Assembly: GCA_963842155.1 (NCBI GenBank)
Contig: CAWJFP010000018.1
Location: 1 to 44,277, forward strand
DNA: 44,277 nt
Direction: 5' to 3'
Source: CAWJFP01 sp963842155
GTDB lineage: Bacteria > Pseudomonadota > Alphaproteobacteria > JACZXZ01
The notes beneath the pieces were generated by a model. The model was given only the letters and a program-made list of their open reading frames with translations. It ran no database searches and was not told where the DNA came from. Of this stretch, positions 18,774 through 26,472 are shown piece by piece; the stretch's first letter is position 1; every line of letters starts with the position of its first letter. Made by a program: the position numbers and the translations under genes.

Positions 18774-19845
18774 CTAGCCCGCCATGCGGAACAGCATGGT
18801 CTCGGCGGTGAGGCCGGGGCCGAAGGACATGGCGCAGCCGCGCCCGCCGGCGCCGCCACGCAGCAGGCTCTCGAGCACGAACATGATGGTAGCCGAGGAC
18901 ATATTGCCGTAGCGGCGCAGGATTTCGCGCGAGGCGGCGAGCGCGCCCTGGCCGAGGGCGAGCGCGCGCTCGACGGCGTCGAGCACGGAGCGCCCGCCCG
19001 GATGCACCGCCCAATGCTCGATCGCCTCGGGCATGGCACCGTCGAGGATGTCGGCCGCATGAGCGCGCAGCGCTTGGCCGATGGCGCCCGGCACGCGGCC
19101 CGACAAGCACCATGTCGAAGCCGAGCTCGCGGATGTTCCAGGTGATGAGCTCGCTCGTGCCCGGCACCACGACGGCGCGGAAGCGGTCGAGGGCGAGCCC
19201 CTCGGGCTCCGCCGTCACCAGGCTGGCGGCGCAGCCGTCGCCGAACAAAAGGAAAGCCAGGATCTGCTCGAAGCTGCGCGTCTCCTGCATATGGAGCGTG
19301 CAGAGCTCGAGATTGAGCAGCAGCACCCGCGAGGCCGGCTCCGAGCGCAATATATGCCGCGCGAGCTTGAGCGCGTTGATCGCGGCGTAGCAGCCCATGA
19401 AGCCCACCATGGTGCGCTCGACCGAGCGGTCGAGCCGGCAGCGCTCGACGAGCTCGAGATCGAGCCCCGGCGCCGAGAGGCCCGTGCAGGTGGTGACGAT
19501 GAGATGGGTGATCTTGTCGCGCGCGGCACCCAGCTCGAGGCGCTCGACGGCGCTGGCGGCGAGGGCGGGGGCGGTCTCCTCGTAGCGCCGCATGCGCGAG
19601 GCCGTGTCGGGGAAATGCCCGCGCACATAGAAGCCCTCGTCATCGAGCTGCGCCTCCTCCGAGGGCGGGCGGGGGCTGAGCGAGGAGAAACGGTGCTCGA
19701 TCTGCGCCATCTCGACCATGCGCTCGAAGAGCCCGCCCTCGCGCCGGCGCGCGCCGATGAGCGAGCGCGCGAAATGCACGAAGGCCTCATGCACGTCGTG
19801 GGGCGGCACCGCCGTCGCGATGCGGTTGAGATAGGCGGTGGTCAA
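18774..19845 (-). CDS. Type III polyketide synthase, one internal frameshift
   Basis: About 356 residues after joining two frames. A chalcone-synthase-fold enzyme that condenses a CoA starter with malonyl-CoA units. Reconstructed catalytic residues are Cys152 (MVGFMGCYAA), His281 (HWAVHPGG) and Asn314 (RYGNMSSATI). The start is TTG at 19845 with AGGGAGG five bases before it; the ATG frame to 19953 adds unrelated residues. One extra G near 19,107 shifts the frame between GFDMVL and SGRVPGAIG, separating Cys from His/Asn, so as written the enzyme would be dead. A single-base error is the likely reason. Product class (alkylpyrone or resorcinol type) cannot be decided from sequence reading. Confidence 0.9.
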
Positions 19846-20048
19846 GTCTGCCTCCCTGCGACGCGCTCGTTTCGTCCCGCAGAAACGCGCCAGCCTACAG
19901 CAAGGCTCCGCGCGCCGCAGCGGGTTGCGCCGTTCAAACTGTCGTGAGGGCAAATAAAGCGTCCGAGCCGCGCGCGGCTGGAGGGCGCGGCGCGAATCGC
20001 ATACAATCGCCGCCTCGATAAACGTCTAATACTAAAGGGGAGTAACCA

Positions 20049-20486
20049 ATGACTGCCAAAAATCCACCGGCAAACTCGACGATGACGATCGGGCGCCGCA
20101 CCCTTCTCGCGCTGGGAGCGGCCGCCGGCTCGGCTCTCGCGCTGGGCGGCGGCGAGGCGCAAGCGGCCGCGGGACCTCGGATCAAGGTCACCGTGCTCTA
20201 CGGCGCGCCGACCAGCCCCGACGATTTCGAGAAATATTATCTCGGTTCGCATATGCCCAAGGTCTACAAGGTCAAGGGCATCAGCCGCATCGAGCTGGCC
20301 AAGACCGTGCCGGGGGCCGACGGGAAGCCGCCGGCCTTCTATCGCGTCACGGAGCTGTGGTTCAGCAGCATGGCGCAGCTGCAGCGCGTTGGCGCCAAGC
20401 CCGATTGGCAGGCGATCGTCGCTGATGTGCCGAACTTCGCCACCGGCGGCGCCACCATCCTCATCTCGGAAATCCATCCACGTTAG
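20049..20486 (+). CDS. Tat-exported EthD-domain protein
   Basis: A 145-residue protein with a twin-arginine signal (MTIGRRTLLALG, hydrophobic stretch to about residue 36, cleavage near AQA). The mature part, beginning IKVTVLYGAPTSPDDFEKYYLGSHMP, carries the EthD/dimeric alpha-beta-barrel pattern with the conserved HMP. Family members are small ferredoxin-like dimers, some linked to oxidation of ethers or to polyketide chemistry; export by Tat is unusual for them. A GGGGAG site precedes the ATG. It is divergent from the type III PKS gene across about 200 bases. Confidence 0.75.
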   Translation: MTAKNPPANSTMTIGRRTLLALGAAAGSALALGGGEAQAAAGPRIKVTVLYGAPTSPDDFEKYYLGSHMPKVYKVKGISRIELAKTVPGADGKPPAFYRVTELWFSSMAQLQRVGAKPDWQAIVADVPNFATGGATILISEIHPR

Positions 20487-20524
20487 TGCGCTAAGCGTCG
20501 TTCCATAAGTTCGCGGATACTGCC

Positions 20525-20562
20525 GCCGGCGCCGCTCTCCCCGCCAGGGAGGGGGCGCCGGC
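20525..20562. terminator. Large GC hairpin between convergent genes
   Basis: Outer arms GCCGGCGCC / GGCGCCGGC with inner CTCTCC / GGGAGG pairing form a long stem in the 83-base gap between the EthD gene (plus) and hicB (minus). Position and symmetry suggest a bidirectional terminator, although no long T-run follows on either strand. Confidence 0.5.
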
Positions 20563-20569
20563 GCGCCGC

Positions 20570-21013
20570 CTACGCCGCCTTCGCGCGGACGCGGGGCTTG
20601 GGCAAATCGATGGGCAGCTCGGTCTTCATCTTGTCGAGCGCCTCGTCGATGATCCGCATATGCGAGCTGTGCCGCAAGTCGAGCAGCCGACGCACGGCGT
20701 TCTCCTGCATGCCGAGTTCCTTCGCGAGCTTCAGCTTCGACCAGCCGTGATCGCGCATCGCGACATAAACCGCGAGCTTCGCGGTGACAAGCGACGGCAG
20801 GACGATACGGTCTCTGTCGGCATGTGACCCCGGAGGGATGGGACAACCCGCCTTCATGTAGCCCTCGAGCGCCGTGACTATGCAATCGAGCGCGTTGGCG
20901 CGGGCTTCGTCCCTGGTCTCGCCCTCGGTCAACGCTTCCGGGATTCCCGGAAAGCGGACCAGCCACCAGCCATTTGCCTGCCGCTGCAGCCGATATCGGT
21001 AGCCGAACGCCAT
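20570..21013 (-). CDS. hicB: HicB-family antitoxin with DNA-binding domain
   Basis: A 147-residue partner of HicA. Residues 1-60 form the degenerate RNase-H-like HicB fold (GYRYRLQRQANGWWLVRFPGIPEALTEGET; ARANALDCIVTALEGY). Residues about 80-130 contain a helix-turn-helix-like segment (WSKLKLAKELGMQENAVRRLLDL) able to bind an operator. The ATG at 21013 has GGAG eight bases upstream. A TTG at 21019 overlapping the hicA stop (TTGA) is an alternative start. Expected role: neutralise HicA and repress the operon. Confidence 0.88.
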   Translation of the reverse strand: MAFGYRYRLQRQANGWWLVRFPGIPEALTEGETRDEARANALDCIVTALEGYMKAGCPIPPGSHADRDRIVLPSLVTAKLAVYVAMRDHGWSKLKLAKELGMQENAVRRLLDLRHSSHMRIIDEALDKMKTELPIDLPKPRVRAKAA

Positions 21014-21015
21014 CC

Positions 21016-21234
21016 TCAACTCTCCATATCCATCTTCGACAGCCCCAGCTGATCGAGCATCGCATTGAGAAGGCCGGGACCGATCTCCTTCTTACGATCC
21101 TTCAGCGTCGTGAACCGATCGCCGTAATAAAGCCGTCCATGACTACCCTTGCCGTGGCCGCGATCGAACAATACTGCGACGCCGCGTTTCCGGCCGAGCT
21201 TCCTGATCTTTCGTTCAAATTCGTTCCCGGTCAT
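21016..21234 (-). CDS. hicA: HicA-family mRNA interferase toxin
   Basis: A 72-residue double-stranded-RNA-binding-fold toxin that cleaves mRNA. MTGNEFERKIRKLG is the standard opening, and His32 in GKGSHG is the catalytic histidine. RLYYGDRFTTLKDRKKEIGPGLLNAMLDQLGL completes the fold. I prefer the ATG at 21234; a GTG at 21249 would place the start inside the operator palindrome. It is the first gene of hicA-hicB, with the toxin ahead of the antitoxin as usual for hicAB. Confidence 0.88.
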   Translation of the reverse strand: MTGNEFERKIRKLGRKRGVAVLFDRGHGKGSHGRLYYGDRFTTLKDRKKEIGPGLLNAMLDQLGLSKMDMES

Positions 21235-21243
21235 CGCCAGATA

Positions 21244-21261
21244 TCGCACATATATGTGCGA
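21244..21261. promoter_or_regulatory. 18-bp perfect palindrome, putative hicAB operator
   Basis: TCGCACATATATGTGCGA is identical to its reverse complement and lies 10 bases upstream of the preferred hicA start. Its AT-rich centre could overlap a promoter -10 element. Because HicB carries a DNA-binding segment, this is the natural autoregulatory operator. Confidence 0.7.
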
Positions 21262-21264
21262 CTC

Positions 21265-22827
21265 TCAAGGGGGAGATGCGCCGCCGAGCTGTGTTTTTCC
21301 GCCCCTCACCGTCCCAGCGCGATGCCGGCGATAGGAGAGCGCCTCGGCGACATGGAGGCGGCGCACGCCTTCGCTCTCGTCGAGATCGGCGAGGGTGCGG
21401 GCGACCCTCAGCACGCGGTGATAGCCGCGCGCGGAGAGCTTGAGGCGCTCGGCGGCGGCGGTGAGGAGCGCGCGGCCCTCCGGGTCGGGCGACGCCACCT
21501 CCTCGAGGAGCTGGCCGTCGGCCTCGGCGTTGCTGCGGATCGGGCGCTCGCTCGAAATCCGTTCATAGCGGGTGCGCTGACGCGCGCGGGCGGCGGCGAC
21601 GCGCCGGGCCACCTCGGCCGAGCCTTCGGTCGGCGGCGGCAGCGAGAGGTCGGCGGCGGCGACCGCCGGCACGTCCACATGGAGATCGATGCGGTCGAAC
21701 AAGGGCCCCGAGATGCGCGACTGGTAATCGAGCGCGCATTTGGGCGCGCGGCCGCAGGTCAGCGCCGCGTCGTCGAGATGGCCGCAGCGGCAGGGGTTCA
21801 TCGCGGCCACGAGCTGGAAGCGCGCGGGATAGGTGACGTGATGGTTGGCACGCGCGACCGTGGCGCGGCCGCTCTCGATCGGCTGGCGCAGCGCCTCGAG
21901 CGTCGCGCGCGCGAACTCCGGCAGCTCGTCGAGGAAGAGCACGCCGTGATGGGCGAGCGACACCTCGCCCGGGCGCGCGCGCGATCCGCCGCCCACCAGC
22001 GCCGGCAGGGTCGCCGAATGATGCGGATCGCGGAAGGGCCGCGCGCGCATCAGCTTGCCGTCGGTGAGCTGGCCCGCGATCGAATGCACCATCGAGACCT
22101 CGAGCGCCTCGGCCGGGTCGAGCGGCGGCAAGATACCGGCGAGCCGCGCCGCGAGCATGGATTTCCCGGCACCCGGCGGCCCGATCATCAGCATGTTGTG
22201 GCCGCCCGAGGCCGCGACCTCGAGCGCGCGCTTCGCCGTCTCCTGGCCCTTGATGTCGGCCAAGTCGGGATAATGCTCGGGCAGCTCGGCGAGCTTGGGC
22301 GCGGGCGGGCTCAGCACCTGCGTGCCCTTGAAATGATTGATGAGGGCGAGGAGGGAGGCGGGCGCCAGAACCTCGATCTCGCCCGCCCAGGCCGCCTCGC
22401 CGCCCTGGATGGCGGGGCAGATGAGGCCGCGGCCATGGGCGGAAGCGGTGAGCGCCGCGCAGATCACGCCCGCGACCGGCGCCAAGGTGCCGTCGAGCCC
22501 GAGCTCGCCCAACGCGGTATATTGCGCGAGCTCGTCCGCCGGCAGCACCTCCATGGCGACGAGCAAGGCAAGCGCGATCGGCAGGTCGAAATGGCTGCCT
22601 TCCTTGAGCACGTCGGCAGGCGCCAGATTGACCGTGATGCGCCGGCTGGGCAGCGCCAGGCCGAGCGCGCCCAAGGCCGCGCGCACGCGCTCGCGCGATT
22701 CCGCCACCGCCTTGTCGGGCAGCCCGACCAGGGTGAAGGCCGGCAGGCCGCTCGCCATCTGCACCTGGACGTCGATGTCGAGCACGTCGACGCCCTGGAA
22801 GGCGACCGTGCTCACCCGCGCGACCAT
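21265..22827 (-). CDS. comM: YifB/ComM family Mg-chelatase-like AAA ATPase
   Basis: A 520-residue protein. Domains in order are an N-terminal Lon-protease-S16-like fold (MVARVSTVAFQGVDVLDIDVQ...SGLPAFTLVGLPDKAVAESRERV), an AAA ATPase with Walker A GPPGAGKS and Walker B LFLDELPEF, and a C-terminal Mg-chelatase-like region including CRCGH and FDRIDLHVDVP. ComM proteins are hexameric helicases that promote branch migration of transforming DNA. I prefer the ATG at 22827 because upstream in-frame residues are not conserved. The gene ends four bases from the hicAB operator, so hicA lies just downstream on the same strand. Confidence 0.94.
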   Translation of the reverse strand: MVARVSTVAFQGVDVLDIDVQVQMASGLPAFTLVGLPDKAVAESRERVRAALGALGLALPSRRITVNLAPADVLKEGSHFDLPIALALLVAMEVLPADELAQYTALGELGLDGTLAPVAGVICAALTASAHGRGLICPAIQGGEAAWAGEIEVLAPASLLALINHFKGTQVLSPPAPKLAELPEHYPDLADIKGQETAKRALEVAASGGHNMLMIGPPGAGKSMLAARLAGILPPLDPAEALEVSMVHSIAGQLTDGKLMRARPFRDPHHSATLPALVGGGSRARPGEVSLAHHGVLFLDELPEFARATLEALRQPIESGRATVARANHHVTYPARFQLVAAMNPCRCGHLDDAALTCGRAPKCALDYQSRISGPLFDRIDLHVDVPAVAAADLSLPPPTEGSAEVARRVAAARARQRTRYERISSERPIRSNAEADGQLLEEVASPDPEGRALLTAAAERLKLSARGYHRVLRVARTLADLDESEGVRRLHVAEALSYRRHRAGTVRGGKTQLGGASPP

Positions 22828-23065
22828 TCGGGCAATCCCCCCTCGCTCCAGCCCGCGCGATTGTAGGGGAGGCGAAGCCGGCAACGCCAGGGTTGTGACT
22901 GCCGCGCCTCGTTCCTGGTACCCACGTCTTTCTTCCAGGCTCAAGGAAGACGTGGATCACCAGTACAAGACCGGTGGCGACGATCTTTCGTTGCGTCGGC
23001 TGCCGTGCGCACTAACGAGCTGCCTCGAACGATCGGCCGTCTGGTCCGCCCACGGGGGATACGGC

Positions 23066-24121
23066 TCAGCCGGGCGGGATCGGGAAGGGCGGATGCGCCG
23101 CCAGATAGGGCTTGAGCTCCGCCCAGGGGATGGCGACCTCCTGCGGGCCCGCCGCATAGGGCGCTACCTCGTAGGTGTTGAACTCGACCCTGACCCCCTT
23201 GGCGTCGATCAGCCAGCGCTCGGCATCCGCGGCCATCGCCTTGATCCCCTCCGCATTGCTCGGGAAGGCGGGCGGCTCGCCCAGCAGGTCCCGGCGCTTG
23301 AGGTCGTCGAAGCAGCGCTTGGCGAGAAAGTCCTGCCAGGCGGATTTGCCGTCGAACAGGTCGGCGGCCTTGATCGGCTCGGCCTTGGCCGGAACGGCGT
23401 TGAAGGCGGCGCTCGCGCTATTGGGGTGGGCCGCGCCATGGCCGTAGGTCGAGAGCGTGAACTCGACCGAGATCAGCGCCGGCGAGGCGAAGACGATCTC
23501 GTAATCGAGCCAGGAATCGCTGTCGTCTTCCTCCTCCTCGCCCGCCTTGTCGGCCTCCTTGGTCGCGCCGGCGAGCTTTTTCGCGAAGGCCGCGACATGC
23601 TCGTTCCAGCGCCTCGTCTCGGGATCGTCGGGCGCGTCGATGCGCGGATAGGCGCGTTGCAGCTCGTCGATGCCGGGATGGTTGGCGCTATCGTCGTCCG
23701 GGCTGCCCTTACGCGCCTCGAAGCTCTCCACCCGCATGAAGCGGAAGGGCCCCTTGGTCACGACCGCGCGCTTCAGCGCCGCGATGCGGCCGTCATATTG
23801 GCCGTCGATGCAAGCGCGGGCGGCATCCTGCGCCTCGGGCTGGGCGGGTGCCGCGGGAACGGGACAGAGCTTGCGGATGAAGAGGAGCCAGGAACGTTGG
23901 CCGGCCGTGAGCAGCCGCTTTCCTTCCTCGGAGAGCACCGCTTGCGCGCCTTTATAGAGCCGGGCCATCTCCTCGTCCTTGCCCGACAACGCTTGATCGG
24001 CGCAGATCAGCTTCTCATGCGCCTCGCTCGCCTTGGCGCAGTCGAAACTCGCGGCTCCGGCCGCCGGGCAGAGCAGGCCCAGCGCCGGCAAGACGAGCCC
24101 GAGGAGGCTGGTGAGCCGCAT
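23066..24121 (-). CDS. Secreted LprI-domain / DUF3298 protein
   Basis: A 351-residue exported protein. Residues 1-24 form a signal peptide (MRLTSLLGLVLPALGLLCPA). Residues about 25-110 match the LprI/DUF1311 pattern with paired cysteines (SFDCAKASEAHEKLICAD; QRSWL; ARACIDGQY). The C-terminal half contains YEIVFASPALISVEFTLSTYGHGAAHP, typical of DUF3298/RsiV-like domains. A run of acidic residues (EEEEDDSDS) links the two. LprI-type domains are associated with lysozyme inhibition; the activity here is not proven. The ATG at 24121 has GGAGAG nine bases before it. Confidence 0.75.
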   Translation of the reverse strand: MRLTSLLGLVLPALGLLCPAAGAASFDCAKASEAHEKLICADQALSGKDEEMARLYKGAQAVLSEEGKRLLTAGQRSWLLFIRKLCPVPAAPAQPEAQDAARACIDGQYDGRIAALKRAVVTKGPFRFMRVESFEARKGSPDDDSANHPGIDELQRAYPRIDAPDDPETRRWNEHVAAFAKKLAGATKEADKAGEEEEDDSDSWLDYEIVFASPALISVEFTLSTYGHGAAHPNSASAAFNAVPAKAEPIKAADLFDGKSAWQDFLAKRCFDDLKRRDLLGEPPAFPSNAEGIKAMAADAERWLIDAKGVRVEFNTYEVAPYAAGPQEVAIPWAELKPYLAAHPPFPIPPG

Positions 24122-24419
24122 GACCTGTCTCTCCGTCGCGCGTTGCTCGTCGACCGAGCGCACCTGCGCGATGCGAACCCGGCCAATCCCAGCTTAGACG
24201 ATCCGCGCGCCCGGGTCAGGCGAGATCGGGCCGAGCGGCGGTTTTCCGCGTTCCGCATGGATGAAGAGCCGGCCGGGGGCGTCCATGACATGTCTGCCAG
24301 GTTCGGACCGGCGGCCGAAATCGCCCGGTGACGCTTCTCGCGGGCGCCTTCGTGCTGTATGGAGAACATCGCGGGGCGGCCCTAACCCGGCAATATCCGC
24401 AAGGCGATGGAGGAATGAA

Positions 24420-24746
24420 ATGACGAACCCGTCCACGGCCCATGCGGCTGCCGGCAATGCCGCCAGCAGCGCGAACAGCGATCCCGACATCCGCACCTTG
24501 CGCGCCGACGTCGCCAAGCTCCGCGCCGATCTCGCGAAGATCGGCGATACGCTGCAGGACATAGCGCAGGCCCGCGGGGCCGAGGCTATCGATCGGGTCC
24601 AGCAGATCGGCGAGAAGGTGCGCGACGAAACGAAGCGGCGCGTGCAGTCCGTCGCCGACGAGATCGAGGAGCGTCCCGTCACGGCCGCGCTGGTGGCGTT
24701 CGGCGCGGGCGTGATCCTGGGCATGCTCTTCTCGGGCCGGCGCTAA
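24420..24746 (+). CDS. DUF883 / ElaB-YqjD family membrane-anchored protein
   Basis: A 108-residue protein with a helical, charged central region (DIRTLRADVAKLRADLAKIGDTL) likely to form a coiled coil. It ends in a single C-terminal transmembrane helix (PVTAALVAFGAGVILGMLF) followed by SGRR. That is the YqjD/ElaB layout; in Escherichia coli such proteins anchor inactive ribosomes to the membrane in stationary phase. The ATG at 24420 has GGAGG six bases upstream. It lies 22 bases ahead of a small membrane protein and is probably cotranscribed with it. Confidence 0.8.
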   Translation: MTNPSTAHAAAGNAASSANSDPDIRTLRADVAKLRADLAKIGDTLQDIAQARGAEAIDRVQQIGEKVRDETKRRVQSVADEIEERPVTAALVAFGAGVILGMLFSGRR

Positions 24747-24768
24747 AAGCGCCGGGCGAGCCGCCAGG

Positions 24769-25197
24769 ATGCACCGGATTTGCGCGCAGATCATCGTCAC
24801 CCTGGCGGCGGCCCTCGCCGCGATGATCATCCTGGCGGCGGCGATCCTTTTTCTTTGTGCCGCGCTTTATTTGGCGCTTCGCGGCGTCACGACGCCACCG
24901 CTCGCGGCGCTGGGTACGGGAGGCGCGGCGCTGCTCGGCGCCCTTATCGTCCTCCTGTCGGCGCGCCTGGCAATGGCACCTCGCAAGGGGCGGAGGCGGC
25001 CGGGCCGCGATCAGGCCCGTCCCGCGAGCGGCGAGGACAGGATGGCGGTCGCGCTGGCCGGCATGCTGGGCGAGGAATTCGTGGCCCTCGCGCGACAGCA
25101 TGCCAAGGAGACCGTGCTGGGCTCGTTTCTCGCCGGCATCGCTTTCGGGGCGAGCCCGGGGCTGCGCGCGCTCTTGCGTGACCTCATCAAGCATTGA
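24769..25197 (+). CDS. Small membrane protein, phage-holin/YqjE-like
   Basis: A 142-residue protein with two strong N-terminal transmembrane segments (about 7-36 and 43-68), a basic loop (RKGRRRPGR) and a soluble tail. Pairing directly behind a DUF883 protein is the yqjD-yqjE arrangement, in which the second gene encodes a holin-superfamily-III-like protein. Function is unknown; a stress-related membrane role is inferred from the pairing only. Confidence 0.6.
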   Translation: MHRICAQIIVTLAAALAAMIILAAAILFLCAALYLALRGVTTPPLAALGTGGAALLGALIVLLSARLAMAPRKGRRRPGRDQARPASGEDRMAVALAGMLGEEFVALARQHAKETVLGSFLAGIAFGASPGLRALLRDLIKH

Positions 25198-25342
25198 GCG
25201 CCGCCCTCGCGGCGGGTCCCACCGAGGCGGCACGCGCCAATCCATAGCATGCTGAAAAAAAGCCGCTTGCCATGGGCTGGCAAGTTGCTTACAGCGTAGC
25301 TATCCTAGCGCGTAATCAACAAGCGTACTAAGTGGATAGCTC

Positions 25343-25717
25343 GTGAATCGCCTGCTCGTGGTCGACGACGATGACGGCGTCGCCGATCTCATCCACCGTG
25401 TCGCCGAGGGCGTGGGATTCGAAGTCCGCAGCGTGCGGAACGGCGCGAGCTTCAAACTAGCCTACGACGAGTTCCGGCCCCATGGCGTCGTCCTCGACGT
25501 GCTCATGCCCGACATGGACGGGCTCGAGCTCATCACCTACCTCGCCGAGCGCAAATGCGAGGCCGGCATCATCATCATAAGCGGCGGCGAGGAACTGCGC
25601 GGCATGGCCATGCGGCTCGGCGAGGCCCGCGGTCTCAAGATCGTCGCCAGCATGGCGAAGCCGCTGCGCGTGGCGGAGCTCCGCGTCCAGCTCGCGCGCC
25701 TCATCGCGGGGGCCTGA
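25343..25717 (+). CDS. Single-domain response regulator (receiver only)
   Basis: A 124-residue CheY-like protein. The acidic pocket is at Asp8-Asp9 (LLVVDDDDG), the phosphoacceptor is Asp52 in GVVLDVLMPDMDG, and the conserved lysine is Lys106 in MAKPL. There is no output domain, so it likely acts by protein-protein contact or as a phosphorelay shuttle. The start is GTG at 25343. No histidine kinase is adjacent. Confidence 0.88.
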   Translation: MNRLLVVDDDDGVADLIHRVAEGVGFEVRSVRNGASFKLAYDEFRPHGVVLDVLMPDMDGLELITYLAERKCEAGIIIISGGEELRGMAMRLGEARGLKIVASMAKPLRVAELRVQLARLIAGA

Positions 25718-25769
25718 CACGCGCCCCCTTTGCTTGCGGCACTCAAACCAAGCTGATAGGAAACGGGCC

Positions 25770-26435
25770 ATGCAACGCCGCGTGCGCATCGCCCCCTCGA
25801 TCCTTTCCGCCGATTTTTCCAAGCTGGGGGAGGAGGTTCGCGCCATCGGCGAAGCCGGGGCCGACTATATCCATGTCGACGTGATGGACGGGCATTTCGT
25901 GCCCAATCTCACCATCGGGCCGGTGGTGGTGCATGCCTTGCGGCGCTACAGCAGCCTGCCCTTCGACGTGCATCTCATGATCTCGCCGGTCGATCCCTTT
26001 CTGCCGGGCTTCGCCGAGGCCGGCGCCGACATCATCACCGTCCATCCCGAGGCGGGCCCGCATCTCCACCGCACGGTCGAGATCGTGAAGTCGCTCGGCA
26101 AGAAGGCAGGCGTGGCGCTGAACCCGGCGACGCCGATCGAGGCCATCGAGCATGTGCTCGACGAGGTCGATCTCGTGCTCGTGATGAGCGTCGATCCGGG
26201 CTTCGGCGGCCAGTCCTTCATTCCCTCCCAGCTCGAGAAGATCCGCGCCCTTCGCAGGCGTATCGACCTGCTCGGCCGGCCGATCGAGCTCGAGGTCGAT
26301 GGCGGCATCAACGTCGAGACGGCCCGCCAGGCGGTCGAGGCAGGCGCCGAGGTGCTCGTCGCGGGCACGGCGAGCTTCGCGGGCGGGCCCGGCGCCTATG
26401 CCGCCAATATCGCCAAGCTAAGGGGTGCTGCCTGA
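25770..26435 (+). CDS. rpe: Ribulose-phosphate 3-epimerase
   Basis: A 221-residue metal-dependent barrel that interconverts ribulose-5-phosphate and xylulose-5-phosphate in the pentose phosphate pathway. IAPSILSADFSKLGEEV, HVDVMDGHFVPNLTIGP, HLMISPVDPF, MSVDPGFGGQSFI and VDGGIN are all present, including the metal ligands His and Asp. The ATG at 25770 has AGGAAACG upstream; an in-phase extension to 25734 is unconserved. The heparinase gene follows after 37 bases. Confidence 0.96.
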   Translation: MQRRVRIAPSILSADFSKLGEEVRAIGEAGADYIHVDVMDGHFVPNLTIGPVVVHALRRYSSLPFDVHLMISPVDPFLPGFAEAGADIITVHPEAGPHLHRTVEIVKSLGKKAGVALNPATPIEAIEHVLDEVDLVLVMSVDPGFGGQSFIPSQLEKIRALRRRIDLLGRPIELEVDGGINVETARQAVEAGAEVLVAGTASFAGGPGAYAANIAKLRGAA

Positions 26436-26472
26436 TGCGAGGCGACCGAGGGCCGGGCGAGAGGCCCTGACG

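Noticed and set aside
25266..25284. CTTGCCA / TGGCAAG hairpin after the holin-like gene
   Set aside because: The T-run follows only on the minus strand, where no gene ends, so a terminator call is not supported.
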